Source: Armigeres subalbatus
Taxonomy: Eukaryota > Arthropoda > Insecta > Diptera > Culicidae
Assembly: GCF_024139115.2 (NCBI RefSeq)
Contig: NC_085140.1
Location: forward strand, 437,123,260-437,187,259
Direction: 5' to 3'
DNA length: 64,000 nt
A program made the position numbers and the translations under genes. The notes below the pieces were generated by a model that had not been told where the DNA came from, ran no database searches, and saw only the letters and a program-made list of their open reading frames with translations. Positions 45,465 through 54,390 of the stretch are shown here, in pieces (positions within the stretch are counted from its first letter, which is position 1; every line of letters starts with the position of its first letter).

Positions 45465-45691
45465 ACCTTTTCTGGGGAACAGGTCATTCTGGGTTTTTGG
45501 TTTCTGGGAATGGGTCATTCAGGATTTTTTTCTGGGGAATGGGTCATTCTGGGGATTTCTTTTCCGGGAAATGGTGCATTCTGGGGAATATCATTCTGGA
45601 GAATTGGTCGTTCTGGGAAATGGAATTCTGGGAAATACCATTCTGGGGAACTGATTCTGGGGATTGGTATTCTGGGCATTGACATACAACC
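45465..45691 (-). repeat. Right terminal block of transposon copy 3
   Basis: Inverted CCCCAGAAT-type words (CATTCTGGGGAATATCATTC, TGGGAAATGGAATTC) end at GACATACAACC before the TSD. It is near-identical to the block at 45912-46118, which lies only about 220 bp further on. Confidence 0.88.
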
Positions 45692-45911
45692 ACCACAACT
45701 CATTGCCCTAGCTAGAAAATGGATTAAGCTAGGGCTCTGTTTGGTAGATCTTACACCGCAACACACTACGTCAAAGTGATCTACCGTGTTACGTTTTGCC
45801 TTACTCCGGGCAAATGCGTGCTTCAATATAAGTATTTTTAAATAGAAATATAGTATCTAGTATTTTTAATATATAGAAATGACAGCGAAAGACATAGTTT
45901 TTAAGACTGAT

Positions 45912-46118
45912 ACCTTTTTCTGGGGAACGGGTCATGGGTTTTTCGGGTTTTTTTTTATCTGGGGAATGGGTCATTCCGCGGATTTCTTTTCGGGGAAATG
46001 GTGCATTCTGGGGAATATCATTCTGGAGAATTGGTCGTTCTGGGAAATGGAATTCTGGGAAATACCATTCTGGGGAACTGATTCTGGGGATTGGTCCTCT
46101 GGGCATTGACCTACAACC
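45912..46118 (-). repeat. Right terminal block of transposon copy 2
   Basis: Inverted repeats of ATTCTGGGGAAT-type words end in GACCTACAACC, immediately before the TSD at 46119. It is very similar to 45465-45691. Confidence 0.88.
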
Positions 46119-46127
46119 CATTTTCCA

Positions 46128-46195
46128 AATCAATATCTTCCACATAACGTAGATATTCACATATGAGTTTTCCTAACATTGTAAATCAATCGATG
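46128..46195 (+). mobile_element. Probable 3' part of the SINE split by the 19.5-kb transposon
   Basis: With one TSD kept, AATACATTTTCCA joins AATCAATATCTTCCACATAA and continues smoothly to about 46190, where non-LTR coding sequence begins. The 3' end and TSD of the SINE were not determined. Confidence 0.45.
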
Positions 46196-47055
46196 ACGCC
46201 TTATCAGTATTTTATGACAAACTGTTTGCAACGACTTCGTGTGAAATGGAACGTATACACGGTCAAGCATTTTGACCAATATTGACTCCACCTCTCGTTT
46301 ATTCAAACGAACAGCGACACGAACAATCAATTTATTCGACCAACAATATCACACACGAACGACCGAAGCGCCAACTTGAGCACCAACCATCAAAAAATAT
46401 ATGGGGGTTTGTGCAACTTCACTACAAATGCTCAAACATGTTCGGCGAACCTTGACTCCACCCCCGACAATTCAAACCAAAATCAAACCGTTTTAATTTT
46501 TTCCAACCGAGCCGCCAACTGTCAAATGGTTGTTCGAACAACTTCACACATGTTCAAACAAAGCAGCAACCGAAGCGTTTTCTTGGGGGCGGAGTCAATG
46601 TTTGTCAAACTGCTTGACTGGTGTGTACGTTGCATAAGAGACGAAAAATTCATTCGACATACAACCAACCATGGTGGACCTGTGAGCTACGATGTCTTCG
46701 CAACAGACTTAGGAAAGCTCGGTGCCGATTCTTACCAGGATGCTTTTATACATACGAAAGGGCCTTGATTTATCCTCGAAATCCGAAAGAGACAGCAATA
46801 TTCTATTGATATTGATATGGAATCAACGTACAAAACAACTCTTCTATCATCGTATGAGGATTACCTTTCTAGTATCCAAACTAATGTGAAGGAAAATCCG
46901 TCATAATTTCGAAAAAAGTGAAAATTATCTGGTCGCCTCTCTTATAAAGTAAGCTACAACGAAACTCGAGCTAGTTCCAATGAAGAAGCTGCTAATCTTT
47001 TCGCTACGTTCTTTATGAACCTTTTGCCTGAAAATCAGCTTGCTATCAAGGGTCA
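46190..47055 (+). pseudogene. Non-LTR endonuclease-RT linker fragment, split by a MITE
   Basis: It reads S-I-D-D-A-L-S-V-F-Y-D-K-L-F-A-T-T-S (to 46253). After the MITE comes L-H-K-R-R-K-I-H then N-Q-P-W-W-T-C-E-L-R-C-L-R-N-R-L-R-K-A, a typical linker between endonuclease and RT. Further on come Y-E-D-Y-L-S-S-I-Q and A-N-L-F-A-T-F-F, the start of an RT, in shifted frames. It stops at about 47055. Confidence 0.75.
46256..46625. mobile_element. 370-bp TA-flanked MITE
   Basis: Ends TACACGGTCAAGCATTTTGA and the inverse of CACACCAGTCAAGCAGTTTG, with TTGACTCCACC / GGCGGAGTCAA further in. TA stands at 46254-46255 and 46626-46627. Removal joins C-E-M-E-R-T-L-H-K-R-R in frame. Confidence 0.85.
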
Positions 47056-47605
47056 AGCCTGGGTAGTCGGCTGCTTCAATGTCTGCTTCAATGCCATTGA
47101 AGGAGATTTTACAAACCTTAGGCTGAGGCAGAGCATATTGAGAGGATTTAGAATTGGGAAAGATGATGACCTGTAGCCCTCCTTAGCCATGCGGTAAGAC
47201 GCGCGGCTACAAAGCAAGACCATGCTGAGGTTGGCTGGGTTCGATTCCTGGTGCCGGTCTAGGCAATTTTCGGATTGGAAATTGTCTCGACTTCCCTGGG
47301 CATAAAAGTATCATCGTGCTAGCCCTATGATATACAAATGCAAAAATGGTAACTTGGCTTAGAAACCTCGCAGTTAATAACTGTGGAAGTGCTCAATGTT
47401 CAATGTTCTAAGCTGCGAGGCGGCTCTGTCCCAGTGTGGGGATGTAATGCCAATAAGAAGAAGAATGACCTGTAGCTTGGGCGCGTTGACACAAATTTTC
47501 CAGATGGTGATGTGCTTTCTCAGAACACCCAGACCTCGTTGGAGTTTTGCCACTAGCTCTACATTTGTAGACGAGAACTGTTTAGAACTGTTTGTTAGAT
47601 AGACC
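47056..47605 (-). pseudogene. Jockey-like RT fragment, split by a SINE
   Basis: On the minus strand: K-L-Q-R-G-L-G-V-L, then W-K-I-C-V-N-A-P-K-L-Q-V-I-I-F-P-N-S-K. The SINE sits inside the last stretch, and one TSD restores the frame. The fragment follows the catalytic box of an RT. It lies head to head with the plus-strand fragment at 46190-47055. Confidence 0.7.
47178..47464 (+). mobile_element. tRNA-derived SINE (Feilai-like), 287 bp
   Basis: The A-box-like TTAGCCATGCGGTAAGACG and B-box GGTTCGATTCC (in CTGGGTTCGATTCCTGGTGC) show a tRNA-derived pol III promoter. It ends in GATGTAATGCCAATAAGAAG. The 12-bp TSD ATGACCTGTAGC lies at 47166-47177 and 47465-47476. The family name is from memory of Aedes SINEs and is less certain than the SINE call. 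Confidence 0.88.
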
Positions 47606-47609
47606 ATGT

Positions 47610-48786
47610 TATAGATACAAATACAAAACTAAGATGCGGTCCACGAGTTTAATTGGTAGTCGACTATAATCAAAAACAGAAAATCAATTACAAAAGCATT
47701 TCCTTGAAAATACATCTTGGGAAACTGGGAGCAACAATGGTATCCTAATTAGTTTTCACTATTTGCTGCACTTGGCTTGGAAACAAATCTCTTCCAACCG
47801 TAATTGAATTTGGGACAGGTTCTTAAAAGAAGCCAAGATTACCCCTCATGAAGGCAAAAGAAAATCCTTCTCCAACGCCAGTTCCTGCTCGCGAAGTCTT
47901 CAAGTGCATTTCAAGCCAACCTAACCCCACCGAACCGTCGCTTGAATGAATCCGATAGGTAGTGGGTCACCGCTCTTCTGATGTTTAAACAGACAAGCTG
48001 CACTTGAAAAGGCGCCGTTAGTTTGGTCCTTAGTAGAACCAAAGTTGGTAAGATATAGCGATAGGTAACTTGTCGAACGAACGAAGAACACAACGCCGGA
48101 CGATAGTTTGAGCATAATTTAATTTTCGCTTCATGCTGCTCTTCATTTAATTTACACACCTTGCTCCAACACCTTCGCACCATTAACGGGCACCGTACAA
48201 TAAGTACCAGAGATGGATGAGAGGTTTTTCCTGGAAGCGCTCCGAGGTTCGTCTGCTAATTACATAAAGACTGTATGACTCTCAATTTAAATAATTAATC
48301 GTTTTAACTGTCTTTTCCATGCTTAGCTACACTACGACTATAATAAAGATGTCATTTTCTCAACAATAATGGTTTTTTTTTCGCGATATTTTATTTGCCA
48401 TATATTTTAGGATGATTTATAACAATGAATGGTTTGACAATAACGTTTTTGATCCTTTTGTTGGGATTTGAACATCCCTTTCGAAACCGACAAATTGACA
48501 AAAGATAAGTGCATCTTACAACATAATAAAAAATGAAAAAATAGCATAAAATGAAACTAAAAACTCAGATTCATCCACCTAGGTGGCATCTTCATCAACT
48601 TTCAATAGCTAAAGAAGACAATTGCCAGACTTTGAATGAATGACAATACAGTCACTAACAATACCATGAGCAAATTATCAAATCGTTCTTCTACTTCTTT
48701 TGAGCAAATTTGTGGGATTTTCAGTGCATCATAAGAAAAGTAAAATAACGCAACCAACTACAGCGACTCCCGCAACAGCTACTTAC
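47610..48786. other. NOS intron sequence 3' of the haem-cysteine exon
   Basis: No element ends recognised. A minus-strand frame at 47911-48183 (90 codons) matches nothing I know and is probably chance. Confidence 0.4.
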
Positions 48787-48949
48787 CTGCAGCTTGGACC
48801 ACTGTATCCGTCCGATACAGCGGGACGAATTGCGCCACGCCAACTTCGCCCCGTAGATCAGCTCCGTCTCGGTCAGATGGTAGGACCCAGTAGAGTCCAC
48901 TTCCTTCTCCACCTGCTGCCAGCGAGCTTCGTGGGCGGGTGATTTCAGC
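48787..48949 (-). CDS. NOS: NOS exon carrying the haem-ligand cysteine
   Basis: The exon reads from S-P-A-H-E-A-R-W through the conserved block [20 protein letters not shown] to [12 protein letters not shown]. The cysteine of R-C-I-G is the proximal haem thiolate ligand in all NOS enzymes. The donor after CTGCAG is a perfect GTAAGT. The acceptor is the AG at 48951-48950, after a T-rich tract. One base precedes the first whole codon, and the exon ends in phase 0, which fits the next exon starting with V-F-D. The frame closes shortly downstream in the intron and the upstream frame lies in non-coding-looking sequence, so this is one exon. The preceding exon was not found up to 64000. Confidence 0.93.
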
Positions 48950-50388
48950 CTGGTTGCCGTAAAAAAGTGGAAAAACGAGAGAATAAAATAAAGCGAGAAT
49001 AAAGGGCGGAAAAATCGTTAGAATAACACTGCCCCAATGAATAAATGAATGAATGAGTGAATGAAGAGGGATTTCGTTGTGATAGCCAAGGGGTTGTCGG
49101 CCTGCATTCGTCGCATCACTGTCGCAGGCTGAGGTCGTTTGTTGTTTCTGTAAGTTGATGTAATTAAATTTCAATCAAACTGATTGCCGGCGGTCGGAAG
49201 GGTAATTGTTGTGATGAGGTGAAACTTCTGGTTGGTTGTTTTATGGTGGAAAATTGCTGGCACTCAATTAAAAGTAAGCTGGAAGAATTTTTCTCGTTCA
49301 TTAAATTCCTCGTGAACATTCACAGCCATGGCTTTCCGGAAGCGAAAAAAAACGACATAGGATCAAGCATTTTTGGCCTGCTTTTGCGAGTTTACGAAAT
49401 GCATTGATGAGATATGTACAATCAGATAAGTCAACGCACTAAAATTCGAATATCTACTCTTGACGAGAATTGATGTGTATCTGCAGAGAATGGTGGCCTC
49501 ACAACTGGATCTCGAACCACACTGAACACCGTCGACGATGCCATCAAAAACCGATGTCGACGTTAGTGTAGCATGGATGTGGGTCGGAACCACATTACGA
49601 AGCAGCAGTCATAATCTGTTAACAAGCGCTGGATTGGAATTTGGCAGGACATCGCTCCGCGGGAAATTGTTTGATTTTTTCAGGAAATTCTTCGAACTCT
49701 CGGTGAAGAGATTCTTTAAATTCTTTTTCGAAATTCCCACGGATTTCTTCGGATTTTCGCGTGGGATTCCTAACACAGCGTTAGAAAAACTCGGAATTGA
49801 ATAGTTCAAGGTCTTAAAATGTATTCCTACGTGAGAAATTGAGGATCTGCGGCGTTACAAATTTTGAACCGTGGTGCGTGGATACAACTGTTTTTTACTA
49901 GCTGTACTTATTTAATTCGTTTTTCAGTCGACATAGGATTCCATATTTCTTGACTATTTTCTTGGCTATCTTCCAGGCTCGTCCCTTTCCTACTTTGTAT
50001 TGTGTACCAAAACGATTCCTACTGTTATAACCTTCCACACATTCCCAAAAACCTCCCGTGGCATCTATGAGAGGTCGAAGAGTTCTCTGCATCTTTCTTA
50101 AGTAGGTGTCCAACATCCTTCCCCTCCCTCAGCATTCGCCAGTTCGCTCAGGACGTGGCCAAGACAGATCTCGACTATTGGAGAGTGCATTGCTTCCATC
50201 TAAGAGATAGTCAATATCTGTGGTAACGGATGAAAGTGATGCTACTCTCAGTCTTGGCTTGTACCTTGCTGCAAATGCTAATGCAATAAGTTTTGTCAAA
50301 TGCGATTTTTTTTAATTCGTAGTGTATCTGCCCAAATAGAATGCTTTTTTCTGCTTTTGTTTTTCAAGTGATTTTTGATGTTAAGCTA
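48950..50388. other. NOS intron sequence 5' of the haem-cysteine exon
   Basis: The branch-point and pyrimidine-rich end lies at 48951-49000. 49660-49795 contains GGAAATTCTTCG / CGAAATTCCCACGG words like the AATTCC-rich tract at 61000-62900. 49903-49990 (minus) encodes K-K-Y-G-I-L-C-R-L-K, a scrap of the CR1/L2-type RT found at 11900. Nothing else was recognised. Confidence 0.5.
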
Positions 50389-50697
50389 CCCGAGTAAACG
50401 AGAGTAGCTCAATAATATCAAATGTTGATTAGATAGCACAATGAGATATGGACATGATTGATATAAAAGAAAAAAGACCAGATTTTGTACTAAAATATCA
50501 TGAGTAGATCGAGTTATGCGATTTGTAAGAAGTAATCAATATCATGTGCCGTTAGTTTGTTCTTATCCATAGCATATCTCGATATTTGAATGATATTTTG
50601 GTGCAAACTTTTGATATTGTTCCTGTTCTTTTATCTCTTATATCAATCAAGTACATATCATGTTTTGTAATTCGGTTCATGGCTAATGCCCGAGTAA
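50389..50697. repeat. Palindromic repeat flanked by CCCGAGTAA
   Basis: CCCGAGTAA stands at 50389-50397 and 50689-50697 as a direct repeat. Between them GACATGATTGATATAAAAGA returns inverted as CTTATATCAATCAAGTACAT, forming an imperfect hairpin of about 290 bp. It may be a MITE with a 9-bp TSD, but terminal inverted repeats are not clear. Confidence 0.45.
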
Positions 50698-50815
50698 TTA
50701 AGTGAGTTGGAAAAAGTGATAAGTTTCATCATAGACTTCCTATATCTTTTTCGTCCAATTCCCGAATTTTATAAAACTGGAGCTCCATTTTCTTTGATTG
50801 TGATTTAAAAAAATA

Positions 50816-51042
50816 GGGGAACTGTACCGGTTTTGGCCATGTTCCTAATTTGGCCAATTTTACGAATAACTCCGAAAATAAAGCAATTCGCGAGGGTTTT
50901 ATTAGTTCCAACAAAAGATATATCCCTGCTGGTTCAACGCTGCTTTCAACTGATGGATTATTTTTAAAAAAATTAAAAAATATGTATTTTCCAGGGTTGG
51001 CCAAATTAGGCACTAAGTTGGCCAAAACTGGTGCACTTCCCC
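50816..51042. mobile_element. 227-bp TA-flanked MITE (GGGGAA ends, TTGGCCAA words)
   Basis: TA at 50814-50815 and 51043-51044. Ends are GGGGAACTGTACCGGTTTTG and the inverse of GGGGAAGTGCACCAGTTTTG. TTTGGCCAA is repeated at both subterminal regions. Confidence 0.9.
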
Positions 51043-51453
51043 TACGCGTTTTTACGTCGAGGTTGCGACCGTTTTCAGTGTCTTGTACTCGTGATTCGTG
51101 CCAAGTTCGATGTAATGAGAAACACTCGAGGTCGGTGTTGAGGTTGAGATACGTGTGTCTGTGATTTTCGACGATTTTTTTCAAAATTTAGTTTTACTGA
51201 AAGCCAGTACAAATGCCAATAAAAACCCTGATTAATCCACCTAGCGGTGTTGATGCCTTTCTCGTGCAAAAATATTAAAAAAATATGAGTAGGTGTTTTT
51301 TAACGTGTTTTCACATAAAAATAGTATTTTGGTTATAACTTCTTATCAAATAGTGCAATCTGACCAATTTCCAATAGTAAACCTATGCTAAGCTCCAAAA
51401 AGGGTGTCTACAAAATTTTGTACACACACACGCCCCTTATTTATTATTTATCA

Positions 51454-53433
51454 TCAGACTAAGGCCGGAGTGGCCTGTGCTGCACATAAAAGACTTCTCC
51501 ATTTAGCTCGGTCCATGGCTGCACTTCGCCAACCACGCAGTCTGCGGAGGGTCCGCAAGTCGTCCTCCACCTGATCGATCCACCTTGCCCGCTGTTCACC
51601 TCGCCTTCTTGTTCCCGTCGGATCGTTGTCGAGAACCATTTTCACCGGATTACTGTCCGACATTCTGGCTACGTGCCCGGCCCACCGCAGTCTTCCGATT
51701 TTCGCGGTGTGAACGATGGATGGTTCTCCCAACAGCTGATGCAACTCGTGGTTCATTCGCCTCCTCCACGTACCGTCCGCCATCTGCACTCCACCATAGA
51801 TGGTACGCAACACTTTCCTTTCGAAAACTCCCAGTGCGCGTTGGTCCTCCACGAGCATCGTCCAGGTCTCGTGTCCGTAGAGAACTACCGGTCTTATAAG
51901 CGTTTTGTAGATAGTCAGTTTGGTACGGCGGCGAACTCTATTCGATCGTAGCGTCTTGCGGAGTCCAAAGTACGTACGATTTCCAGCCACTATGCGTCTC
52001 CGAATTTCTCTGCTGGTATCGTTATCGGCGGTCACCAGTGAGCCCAAGTACACGAATTCTTCAACCACCTCGATTTCGTCACCACCGATAGAAACTCGTG
52101 GTGGGTGGCTTACATTGACCTCTCTTGAGCCTCTTCCTATCATGTACTTCGTCTTCGACGTGTTGATGACTAGTCCAATCCGTTTAGCTTCACTTTTCAG
52201 TCTGATGTAGGCTTCCTCCATCCTCTCAAAGTTACGTGCCATGATATCAATGTCGTCGGCGAAACCAAATAACTGGACGGACTTCGTGAAAATCGTACCA
52301 CTCGTGTCAATCCCTGCCCTTCGTATTACTCCCTCCAAAGCGATGTTGAATAGCAGACACGAAAGACCATCACCTTGCCGTAACCCTCTACGGGTTTCGA
52401 AGGGACTCGAGAATGCCCCTGAAACTCGAACTACGCACATCACCCGATCCATCGTCGCCTTGATCAACCGTATCAGTTTATCCGGAAATCCGTTTTCGTG
52501 CATTAGCTGCCATAGCTGGTCCCGATCGATTGTATCATATGCGGCTTTGAAGTCGATAAATAGATGATGTGTGGGCACGTTGTATTCGCGGCATTTCTGC
52601 AATACCTGACGTATGGCGAACACCTGGTCTGTGGTAGAGAGTTCACCCATAAATCCCGCCTGGTACTGCCCCACGAACTCTCTTGCAATTGGTGTTAGTC
52701 GACGGCATAAAATTTGGGAGAGTACCTTGTAGGCGGCGTTCAGCAATATGATTGCGCGGTAGTTGCTACAATCCAGCTTATCGCCCTTTTTGTAGATGGG
52801 ACACACGACACCTTCCATCCACTCCTGCGGCAGAACCTCATCCTCCCAAACCTTGGTAATCACCCAGTGCAGCGCTCTAGCCAGTTCTTCACCACCGTGT
52901 TTAAACAGCTCTCCTGGTAGTTGGTCAACTCCAGGGGCTTTGTTGTTTTTCAGCCGGCCGATCTCCTCCTGGATTTCCTGGAGATTCGGAGCCGGAAGTC
53001 GCATGTCCTGCGCGCGTGCTCCTAGGTTCATTACCATACCGCCACCGTCGTCTGCCATATCGCCATTCAGGTGCTCTTCGTAGTGCTGCCGCCACCTTTG
53101 GATCACCTCACGCTCGTTCGTAAGAAGGTTCCCGTTTATGTCCTTACACATATCGGGCTGTGGCACGTGGCCCTTACGTGAACGGTTCAACTTCTCATAG
53201 AACTTTCGTGCGTTATTAGCGCGGTACAGTTCCTCCGTCTCTTCACGGTCTCGATCTTCCTGCTGGCGCTTTTTCCTCCGGAAAATCGAGTTTTGTCTGT
53301 TCCGCGCCCGTTTGTATCGTGCCTCGTTCGCCCTCGTGCGGTGTTGCAGCAATCTCGCCCATGCTGCATTCTTCTCCTCAACTAACTGCTCACATTCGCC
53401 GTCATACCAGTCGTTTCTCTGATCCGGATCCAC
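51454..53433 (-). CDS. RTE reverse transcriptase, open frame
   Basis: 659 codons without a stop. The sequence runs from the linker (E-C-E-Q-L-V-E-E-K-N-A-A-W) through W-M-E-G-V-V-C-P-I-Y-K-K-G-D, Y-Q-A-G-F-M-G-E, L-F-I-D-F-K-A-A-Y-D, R-R-G-L-R-Q-G-D-G-L and the catalytic F-A-D-D-I-D-I (about 52255) to the C-terminal R-L-R-W-A-G-H-V-A-R-M, ending A-T-P-A-L-V at TGA 51456-51454. The upstream endonuclease is in the same frame but separated by a TGA at 53475-53473. Confidence 0.93.
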   Translation of the reverse strand: MDPDQRNDWYDGECEQLVEEKNAAWARLLQHRTRANEARYKRARNRQNSIFRRKKRQQEDRDREETEELYRANNARKFYEKLNRSRKGHVPQPDMCKDINGNLLTNEREVIQRWRQHYEEHLNGDMADDGGGMVMNLGARAQDMRLPAPNLQEIQEEIGRLKNNKAPGVDQLPGELFKHGGEELARALHWVITKVWEDEVLPQEWMEGVVCPIYKKGDKLDCSNYRAIILLNAAYKVLSQILCRRLTPIAREFVGQYQAGFMGELSTTDQVFAIRQVLQKCREYNVPTHHLFIDFKAAYDTIDRDQLWQLMHENGFPDKLIRLIKATMDRVMCVVRVSGAFSSPFETRRGLRQGDGLSCLLFNIALEGVIRRAGIDTSGTIFTKSVQLFGFADDIDIMARNFERMEEAYIRLKSEAKRIGLVINTSKTKYMIGRGSREVNVSHPPRVSIGGDEIEVVEEFVYLGSLVTADNDTSREIRRRIVAGNRTYFGLRKTLRSNRVRRRTKLTIYKTLIRPVVLYGHETWTMLVEDQRALGVFERKVLRTIYGGVQMADGTWRRRMNHELHQLLGEPSIVHTAKIGRLRWAGHVARMSDSNPVKMVLDNDPTGTRRRGEQRARWIDQVEDDLRTLRRLRGWRSAAMDRAKWRSLLCAAQATPALV

Positions 53434-53472
53434 CGTGCCTAGTGTAGCGGTTGCGGTGCTTCCAATGGCAGA

Positions 53473-54390
53473 TCAAATACCTCTCCAGCCATCTTCAAGA
53501 GATGCTGCGCCTAGCTGCTCTTCCGTTGGGAGTGCCACTTCCAGCTGCTGCACGTAGTCTTGGGCTAGTCTACCGTCTTGTAGCCGCCCAATGTTAAGCC
53601 GCGGCGGACGACTCTGACGCGTGTTGATCACCGTCGAGAGTTTTGAGCGCAGACATACTGCGACGAGGTAGTGGTCGGATTCAATATTCGCACTGCGGTA
53701 AGTGCGAACGTTCGTGATGTCGGAGAAGAATTTACCGTCGATGAGAACGTGGTCGATTTGGTTTTCCGTTACTTGATTAGGTGATTTCCATGTGGCCTTG
53801 TGGATATTCTTGCGGGGGAAGAAAGTGCTTCGGACTACCATTCCGCGGGAGGCTGCAAAGTTTATGCATCGTTGGCCGTTGTCGTTCGATGCGGTATGCA
53901 GACTATCCGGTCCGATGACCGGTCTATACATTTCCTCCCTTCCTACCTGAGCGTTCATGTCACCGATGACGATTTTGACGTCCCGCAGTGGGCATCCATC
54001 ATATGTCTGCTCCAGCTGCGCATAGAACGCTTCTTTCTCGTCGTCGGATCTCCCTTCGTGTGGGCAGTGCACGTTGATGATGCTATAGTTGAAGAAACGG
54101 CCTTTTATCCTCAGCTTGCACATCCTTGCGTTGATTGGCTGTCACCCAATCACGCGTTGGCGCATCTTTCCCAGCACTATGAAGCCGGTTCCCAGCTCGT
54201 TGGTGGTGCCACAGCTTTGGTAGAAGGTAGCCGCTCGATGCCCGCTTTTCCACACTTTCTGTCCTGTCCAGCAGATTTCCTGCAGCGCTACGACATCGAA
54301 GTTGCGGGGATGTAATTCATCGTAGATTATCCTGTCGCAACCTGCGAAGCCTAGCGACTTGCAGTTCCATGTTCCAAGCTTCCAATCGTG
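53473..54390 (-). pseudogene. RTE endonuclease domain with two nonsense codons
   Basis: The APE-type endonuclease shows L-G-T-W-N-C-K-S-L, A-L-Q-E-I-C-W-T, I-G-D-M-N-A-Q-V-G, N-Q-I-D-H-V-L-I-D-G and S-D-H-Y-L-V-A-V. TGA replaces the TGG of I-G-W-Q-P at 54144-54142 and the CGA of I-R-S-A-I-G at 53475-53473. Both positions are intact in copy 1. Confidence 0.9.

Larger units (their letters stand above)
35498..45691. mobile_element. 10.2-kb TIR DNA transposon of the same family, copy 3, inside copy 2
   Basis: Ends GATTGTATGTCATACCCCAG and the inverse of GGTTGTATGTCAATGCCCAG are flanked by ACCACAAC at 35490-35497 and 45692-45699 (8 bp exact). Terminal blocks 35498-35727 and about 45465-45691 carry the same CCCCAGAAT words as copy 2. 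Inside are the GGGCAAATGC repeats, a non-LTR element with a BEL/Pao element in it, and a 447-bp MITE. Its own DNA is about 1.3 kb. No transposase is seen. Confidence 0.83.
26640..46118. mobile_element. 19.5-kb TIR DNA transposon with 9-bp TSD (Mutator-like candidate), copy 2
   Basis: CATTTTCCA is directly repeated at 26631-26639 and 46119-46127. The ends are GATTGTATGTCATACCCAGA and the inverse of GGTTGTAGGTCAATGCCCAG. Terminal blocks (26640-26836 and about 45912-46118) are runs of CCCCAGAAT-like words spaced about 17-20 bp apart, inverted on the right. Inside are ATGCCAAATGGC repeats, GGGCAAATGCATAC repeats, a Jockey element, a MITE, a foldback element and a second transposon of the same family. 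Minus the recognised insertions, its own DNA is roughly 3 kb. No transposase was recognised. Confidence 0.87.
3935..48949 (-). other. NOS: Nitric oxide synthase gene, central part (six oxygenase-domain exons and five introns)
   Basis: NOS makes nitric oxide and citrulline from arginine, using haem, tetrahydrobiopterin and flavin electrons. Six minus-strand blocks read, in order, as the conserved core of the oxygenase domain; all have AG acceptors and GT donors and their phases are compatible. Introns from 5' to 3' are 48786-19814 (about 29.0 kb), 19721-5313 (about 14.4 kb), 5170-4998 (173 bp), 4682-4352 (331 bp) and 4169-4050 (120 bp). The two giant ones carry most of the transposons in the window. 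The N-terminus, calmodulin site and reductase domain are not seen. The family match is recognised from conserved motifs, not from a search. The exact start of the first exon is the least certain boundary. Confidence 0.93.

Noticed and set aside
45497..46160. Short frames with repeated G-N-G-A-F-W or P-E-R-P-I-L-Q-N
   Set aside because: They are translations of the CCCCAGAAT terminal blocks of the DNA transposons.
47911..48183. 90-codon minus-strand frame in the NOS intron
   Set aside because: No recognisable motif, no splice-site logic with the NOS exons, and it reads out of phase with them.
53800..54315. 171-codon plus-strand frame (and its counterpart at 1541-1984)
   Set aside because: It is the antisense shadow of the RTE endonuclease, open because of codon usage in the true minus-strand gene.
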